Assembly (NCBI RefSeq): GCF_042434745.1
Contig: NZ_JBHLSS010000051.1
Strand: one strand, 5' to 3'
DNA from: Azotobacter paspali
GTDB taxonomy: Bacteria > Pseudomonadota > Gammaproteobacteria > Pseudomonadales > Pseudomonadaceae
DNA: 64,000 nt
Below, piece by piece: positions 60,078 to 64,000 of this stretch (position 1 is the first letter of the stretch; each line of letters starts with the position of its first letter). The notes below the pieces were generated by a model, which saw only the letters and a program-made list of their open reading frames with translations, did no database searches and was not told where the DNA came from. Both the position numbers and the translations under genes were made by a program.

Positions 60078-60995
60078 TCAGTGGCAGATCAGCCCTTGTT
60101 CGAGCTTCAGCGCGTCGAAGGCCAGCTCGCCGGTGCGTTGCGCCAGCACGGCGTCCAGCGTGCCGCGGCGCTGCCAATCCCCTAGGGCCGCGGCGAGCCA
60201 GGCCTGCGCCTGCGGCTCGCTCTCCGCCAGGCGCACATGGCCGGCGACCGGCGCGCGCAGTTCGAGCGGCAGGCGCCGGTAGAAGCGCCAATCGGGCTGC
60301 TGCAGCAGCCAGTCGACCAGACCGCGCGCCTCGGCCAGTGCCTGGCACTCGCCGGCCATGAAGGCGGCGATGGCATGGACCGCCGAGGGATACTCGCGTA
60401 GCCGGACGCCATGACGCTCCGCCAGCGGTCGTCGATAGGGACTGCCCTCGGCCAGGCACAGGCTGCGGCCGCGCAGCCCCTCGCCGTCGTGGATGCCGAG
60501 CCCGCGCAGGACAATCAGCGCGCCCTCCCCTTGCCGTCTCGACGCCGGGATCGCCGTGCTGCCTGCATCGTTCGGCGCGGCGGCGCCGGCGACCAGCAGA
60601 TCGATCCGCCCTTCACGCAACGCGAGCTCGCGCTGTTCGGGGGCGAGACCGAGAAGCTCCACCGGCAGGCCCAGGTAATCGCCCAGGGCCTGCGCCAGCG
60701 CCGCATCGAAGGGATCGGGTTCAGCCCGTACCGGCGCGCCGGGCAGCGCCGGACGCGGATAGGCACGCACGCCAACGATCAGCCGGCCACGGGCCTGGGC
60801 CTGTTCGAGGCGCGGGCCGGGCGACAATCGCTCGGGATCGGGCAGCTCCCCGCGCGTAGCCAGGCCGATGCCGGCGAGCAACAGCGCCGTCAGTAGCAGC
60901 GCCACGCCTAGCCAGGGGCCGGGTCGGCGAACCGGCAGCGCCTCGCGCAGCGGACGCAGTTCGCCGAGCCAGGCCGGCATCAGCAGGTCAGGCAT
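60078..60995 (-). CDS. Membrane-anchored family-3-type solute-binding protein
   Basis: A 305-residue protein with one TM anchor (LGVALLLTALLLAGIGLATRG, residues ~28-48) and a periplasmic binding domain beginning RGRLIVGVRAYPRPALPG. DPFDAALAQALGDYLGLPVELLGLAPEQRELALREGRIDLLVAGAA is the classic SBP_bac_3 (amino-acid type) pattern, followed by GLRGRSLCLAEGSPYRRPL. It overlaps the permease gene by 8 bp. The operon already has an NMT1/sulfonate-type binding protein, so a second binding protein of another family is odd. It may broaden specificity or act as a sensor. Confidence 0.85.
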   Translation of the reverse strand: MPDLLMPAWLGELRPLREALPVRRPGPWLGVALLLTALLLAGIGLATRGELPDPERLSPGPRLEQAQARGRLIVGVRAYPRPALPGAPVRAEPDPFDAALAQALGDYLGLPVELLGLAPEQRELALREGRIDLLVAGAAAPNDAGSTAIPASRRQGEGALIVLRGLGIHDGEGLRGRSLCLAEGSPYRRPLAERHGVRLREYPSAVHAIAAFMAGECQALAEARGLVDWLLQQPDWRFYRRLPLELRAPVAGHVRLAESEPQAQAWLAAALGDWQRRGTLDAVLAQRTGELAFDALKLEQGLICH

Positions 60996-61767
60996 CGGCG
61001 CGCAGCCCCCGGCGCCAGCGGGTGCAGCGCCGCTCGATCAAGGCGAGGACGGCATTGAGCAAAAGCCCCACCAGCGCCAGCAGGAGAATGCCGGCGTACA
61101 TGCTGGGCACCTGGAAGACTTCCTGGGAATTCAGGGTCAAAAAGCCCAGGCCGGAGTGCGCGCCGATCATCTCGGCGGCCACCAACGCGGTTACGCAGTA
61201 GGCGCCGGCCAGGCGGACGCCGGTGAAGATCGAGGGCGCGGCCGCCGGCAGCACCACCTTGACGAATAGGAAGGCCCGCGAGGCGCCCATCGAACGGGCC
61301 GAGTCGATCAACAGCCGATCCACCTGCTTCACACCGCTGATGGTGCTGAGCAGGATCGGCCAGAACGAGGCCCAGAAGATGATCGCCACCTTGGACAGCT
61401 CGCCGATCCCGAAGAACAGGATGAACACCGGGAACAGCGCCAGTGCCGAGGTCTGCCGGAACAATTGCAGCAGCGGATCGACCAGCGCCTCGAGGCGCCT
61501 GAAGCCGCCCATCAACAGGCCGAGGCCGACCCCGCTGACGGTCGCCAGCAGCAGGCCGGCCAGCGAACGGTAAAGGCTGGCCTCGAGATGCTTGAACAGC
61601 AGGCCCGACGAAACCAGATCGGCGATGGCCCCCAGGACCTCCGAGGGTGGGCTGAGGTAGGCGGCGCTGACCAGGCCGCTGCGCGGCAACAGCTCCCAGA
61701 GCAGGACGAAGACGAGAATGCCCAGGCTGCGCTGGAACAGGCCGGAAAGTTTGGTGGAAATCCCCAT
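60988..61767 (-). CDS. ABC transporter permease, SsuC/TauC type
   Basis: A 259-residue inner-membrane permease with about six TM segments. The EAA loop (SARSMGASRAFLFVKVVLPAAAPSIFTGVRLAGAYC, residues ~150-185) is typical of the sulfonate/nitrate/taurine permeases (BPD_transp_1). SLAGLLLATVSGVGLGLLMGG near residue 70 is also characteristic. It pairs with the ATPase 9 bp upstream and binding proteins either side. The likely substrates are sulfonates or sulfate esters, in keeping with sulfur genes at the other end of the window. Confidence 0.93.
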   Translation of the reverse strand: MGISTKLSGLFQRSLGILVFVLLWELLPRSGLVSAAYLSPPSEVLGAIADLVSSGLLFKHLEASLYRSLAGLLLATVSGVGLGLLMGGFRRLEALVDPLLQLFRQTSALALFPVFILFFGIGELSKVAIIFWASFWPILLSTISGVKQVDRLLIDSARSMGASRAFLFVKVVLPAAAPSIFTGVRLAGAYCVTALVAAEMIGAHSGLGFLTLNSQEVFQVPSMYAGILLLALVGLLLNAVLALIERRCTRWRRGLRADA

Positions 61768-61776
61768 GACGCCTCC

Positions 61777-62643
61777 CTACCCCTTGACCAGCCGCCGGCC
61801 GGCCTGCGCGCTCGCCGGCCAATCGGCCGCGCGCGTGGAGGTCGCGGCCGGCACCGGGGCCGTGGCGAAGCGCACCTCGTCCTTGAGCACCCCCCAGGCG
61901 CGTTGGCGCAGGTGCACGAAATTTTCGGAGTTGCGCAGCTCGGCGAGCCGCGGACGCGGCAGCGGCACCTCGATGATCTCCTTGATCCGTCCCGGCCGGT
62001 GGGTCATCACCGCGATGCGGTCGGAGAGGAAGATCGCCTCATCGAGGCTGTGGGTGATGAACACAATGGTCTTCTTGTGCCGGTCCCAGATGCGCAGCAG
62101 CTCGCCCTGGAGGATCTCCCGGGTCTGCGCATCTAGCGCGGCGAACGGCTCGTCCATGAGCAGCACCTCGGGCTCGTAGACCAGCGAACGGGCGATGGCC
62201 ACGCGCTGGCGCATGCCGCCGGAAATTTCGTGGGGATAGCGCGCGCCGAAGCCGCCCAGGCCCACCAGTTCCAGATACTCGCGGGCCCGCTCGCGGCGCT
62301 CGACCTTGCCGACGCCGCGGATCTCCAGGCCCACCTCGATGTTCTCCAGCACGGTGCGCCAGGGGAACAAGGCGTAGCCCTGGAACACCACGCCTTGCCG
62401 GGTATTGATACCCTCCAGCGGTTGGCCGTCGACCAGCAAGCTGCCACCGCTTTTCTGCGCAAGCCCGGCGAGGATGCTCAAAAAGGTCGACTTGCCGCAG
62501 CCGGACGGGCCGAGCACCGAGAGGAACTCGCCGGCGCGTACCTCCAGGTCGAAGTGCTCCAGGGCCACGACCTGCTCGGCGCGGCCGCTCTCGTCCTGGG
62601 CGGTGAATTCCATGCGCAGGTCGCGCACGACTATGCTGCTCAC
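61777..62643 (-). CDS. ABC transporter ATPase, SsuB/TauB type
   Basis: A 288-residue ATPase. Walker A GPSGCGKST (~45), Q-loop VVFQGYALFPWRTVLENI, signature ISGGMRQRVAIARSLVYEPEVLLMDEPFAALDAQTRE (~140-180) and switch His FITHSLDEAIFLSDRI. FPWRTV and DAQTR are typical of the nitrate/sulfonate/taurine import ATPases. The C-terminal ~35 residues (after LRNSENFVHLRQRAW) are an Ala/Pro-rich extension. Its ATG overlaps the binding-protein stop (4-bp overlap). Confidence 0.95.
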   Translation of the reverse strand: MSSIVVRDLRMEFTAQDESGRAEQVVALEHFDLEVRAGEFLSVLGPSGCGKSTFLSILAGLAQKSGGSLLVDGQPLEGINTRQGVVFQGYALFPWRTVLENIEVGLEIRGVGKVERRERAREYLELVGLGGFGARYPHEISGGMRQRVAIARSLVYEPEVLLMDEPFAALDAQTREILQGELLRIWDRHKKTIVFITHSLDEAIFLSDRIAVMTHRPGRIKEIIEVPLPRPRLAELRNSENFVHLRQRAWGVLKDEVRFATAPVPAATSTRAADWPASAQAGRRLVKG

Positions 62644-63692
62644 GCCAGAGCCTCCGGGCTGGCGAAGGGATTGAACTCGTTGGTGTAGACGTCCCTCACC
62701 CGCACCTTGCCGGACGGAATCTTGCCCTCGGCCTCGAGGATGTCGATGTAGTACTGGATCGGCGGCTCGCTGACCACCAGGTTCTCGACATAGGCGAAAC
62801 GCTCGACCAGGCGCAGCTCCATGCCGATGCGCTTGGAGGTGATCCTGCGCGCCTCGTCGGGGTTGGCGTTGACCCAGTTGGCCGCCCGGGCGATGGCGCT
62901 CACCAGGTCGCGGGTGGCCTCGGGATGCTCGCGGGCGAAGCGGCCATACACGCTGTAGGGCGCCATGCCGCCCAGTCCGCCGTCAAGGTCGTAGTCGCTC
63001 CACAGCTTGACCAGCGCGGGGTTCTGCTCGGCGCCGCCGGAATGTGGCGGGTGGATGATCGCCACGTCGATGTTGCGCGTCGCCAGGGTCTGCTCGGCCT
63101 GGTTGTCCGGCACCACCAGCCAGTTGATACGGTTCACGTCGACGCCCTGGGCGCGCAGGTACTTCTTGGTGACGAACTCGGCGCAGGCACCGAAGCTGTT
63201 GAAGCCCACCGTCTTGCCCTCGAGGTCCTTCGGCGTGCGGATGCCCGACTCCCGGTGCGCGAAGTATTTCATGTGCGGGGCTTCCTGCAGGGTTTTGCCG
63301 CCGGCGGACACCACTTTGATGTCCAGGCCGCTGGCGATGGCCGAGATGACCAGCGGCACCATGCGCGTACCGAAATCGATCTCGCCGGTGCCGACCAACG
63401 GAATGATCTGCGGCGCGGCGATCTTGCCGACGTACTTCGGGCGCGTCCGGCTGCCCTCGAAATAACCCAGCGCCTCGGCCAGGTAAACCAGGTCGAAGGC
63501 GGGATTGTCCGGATACTTGAACTCCACCACCGGATCGCCGACGCCCTTCACCACGGCCGGCGCGCCCGCCAACCCGGTGGCGCCCTGTTCTTCCTTCTTC
63601 CAGCAGCCGGGCAGCAGGAGGCTGGCGGCGCACGCCGATCCGAGCAGGGCGAGAGTCTTGAGCGCCGATCGACGGCTGGCATTCACAGGCAT
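62640..63692 (-). CDS. Sulfonate/sulfate-ester ABC binding lipoprotein (NMT1/AtsR-like)
   Basis: A 350-residue periplasmic lipoprotein. The signal MPVNASRRSALKTLALLG has a twin-arginine-like SRRSALK and a lipobox LLLPGC with Cys30, so Tat export is possible. The mature domain resembles SsuA/TauA/NMT1 proteins: VEFKYPDNPAFDLVYLAEALGYFEG, PLVGTGEIDFGTRMVPLVISAIASGLDIKVVSAGG and TPKDLEGKTVGFNSFGACAEFVTKKYLRAQGVD. The ATG at 63692 has AGGGGA 7 nt upstream. It is the first gene of the ABC operon. Its promoter region is unusually AT-rich. Confidence 0.9.
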   Translation of the reverse strand: MPVNASRRSALKTLALLGSACAASLLLPGCWKKEEQGATGLAGAPAVVKGVGDPVVEFKYPDNPAFDLVYLAEALGYFEGSRTRPKYVGKIAAPQIIPLVGTGEIDFGTRMVPLVISAIASGLDIKVVSAGGKTLQEAPHMKYFAHRESGIRTPKDLEGKTVGFNSFGACAEFVTKKYLRAQGVDVNRINWLVVPDNQAEQTLATRNIDVAIIHPPHSGGAEQNPALVKLWSDYDLDGGLGGMAPYSVYGRFAREHPEATRDLVSAIARAANWVNANPDEARRITSKRIGMELRLVERFAYVENLVVSEPPIQYYIDILEAEGKIPSGKVRVRDVYTNEFNPFASPEALA

Positions 63693-64000
63693 GGCGATTT
63701 CCCCTTGCAACGGGCGGAGCGCGAAGGCGATCCGTCCCCAAGTACTGAAGCGCATATCAGCAAGAGCCGTTCCAGAGCCTAAAAATAAATATAAGTAATT
63801 GATTTAAATGATGCTTTTAAAATCGATCCGAAATCTTCGGAAAAGTTGCGGCCGTCCCGCTGCGCGAATCGCCACAGCGAACAGCGCCAACTGCGCAAAA
63901 ATGTGCAGCGCCGGAAGTCGGGCACATTTTCCGTTCTGTTAGACCTATCCAAAGCTCCCCATAGGTAGCTTTTTGCTAACTTCCTGCTTCGACGGGGCCG
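63693..64000. promoter_or_regulatory. Upstream region of the ABC operon, AT-rich promoter patch
   Basis: No gene is visible to the window edge. The stretch 63775-63830 is very AT-rich for this genome (AAAAATAAATATAAGTAATTG and following). On the minus strand TATATT could be the -10 without a good -35, as at activator-dependent (CysB-type) promoters; this is inference. A small hairpin AAAGCT-N10-AGCTTT followed by a T-run lies at about 63950-63975. Confidence 0.4.

Noticed and set aside
59767..60459. Minus-strand frame overlapping the family-3 binding protein gene
   Set aside because: Most of it is an out-of-frame shadow of that gene and there is no start codon for the remaining part.

Overview
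The window looks like chromosomal DNA of a high-GC gammaproteobacterium, most likely a Pseudomonadaceae member (Pseudomonas or Azotobacter type). The grounds are an SfnR/SsuD sulfur-scavenging module, PqiABC, a FecI/FecR/TonB-receptor unit, an HU-beta-like protein and strongly GC-biased codon use. I cannot name a species. No rRNA, tRNA, CRISPR array or complete transposon was seen.

Layout. (1) 1-5250 is an organosulfur module: alkanesulfonate monooxygenase, an amidohydrolase and a Cys/Met PLP enzyme on the minus strand, divergent from a DszC-like monooxygenase and a sigma54 activator. The shared intergenic region shows two opposed -24/-12 promoters, four copies of a 16-bp dyad and an IHF-type site. 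(2) 5385-10036 holds chrA, an HU gene, a LysR regulator divergent from a DASS transporter, and a small hypothetical. (3) 10279-22901 is a long plus-strand operon: a PhaC-like DUF3141 protein, phosphotransacetylase, acetate kinase, FabI, an RND pump and pqiA-pqiA-pqiB. Its expected last gene, pqiC, lies at 27754, beyond an insert. (4) The insert, about 22902-27750, contains a 141-bp MITE-like element and a Fur-box-preceded fecI-fecR-TonB receptor unit. The receptor is mosaic: GC-rich signalling domain, AT-rich plug and barrel. (5) 28339-33732 (minus) holds an AI-2E-type permease and an efflux operon (OMF lipoprotein, HlyD-type adaptor, DUF2955 permease, ion channel). A segment of about 170 bp is duplicated in front of both units.

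(6) 34409-49069 is the most interesting region: an apparently complete bacterial sphingolipid locus. On the minus strand are acyl-ACP synthetase, an epimerase-type ceramide reductase (CerR-like), ACP, serine palmitoyltransferase and an MsbA/PglK-like ABC exporter. Divergently on the plus strand are a GNAT-like ceramide synthase (bCerS-like), a MobA-like nucleotidyltransferase, LptF and LptG paralogues, a CDP-alcohol phosphotransferase, a lipid kinase (candidate ceramide kinase) and a Tam41-like cytidylyltransferase, with a LicC/IPCT-like nucleotidyltransferase facing them. The set suggests synthesis of ceramide, activation through ceramide-1-phosphate and CDP-ceramide, head-group addition, and export by LPS-transport-like proteins. 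(7) 49150-57955 continues with likely modification genes: two AspH/LpxO-like hydroxylases, a glycosyltransferase-ELM1 fusion, a metallophosphoesterase, a WaaP/InaA-like kinase, a GT2 glycosyltransferase and a 2OG-Fe(II) oxygenase, plus two small stress-type proteins. (8) 57966-63692 (minus) has a CHASE-GGDEF diguanylate cyclase and a sulfonate/sulfate-ester-type ABC transporter carrying two different binding proteins.

Functions are inferred from motifs and gene context read by eye; no database search was run.
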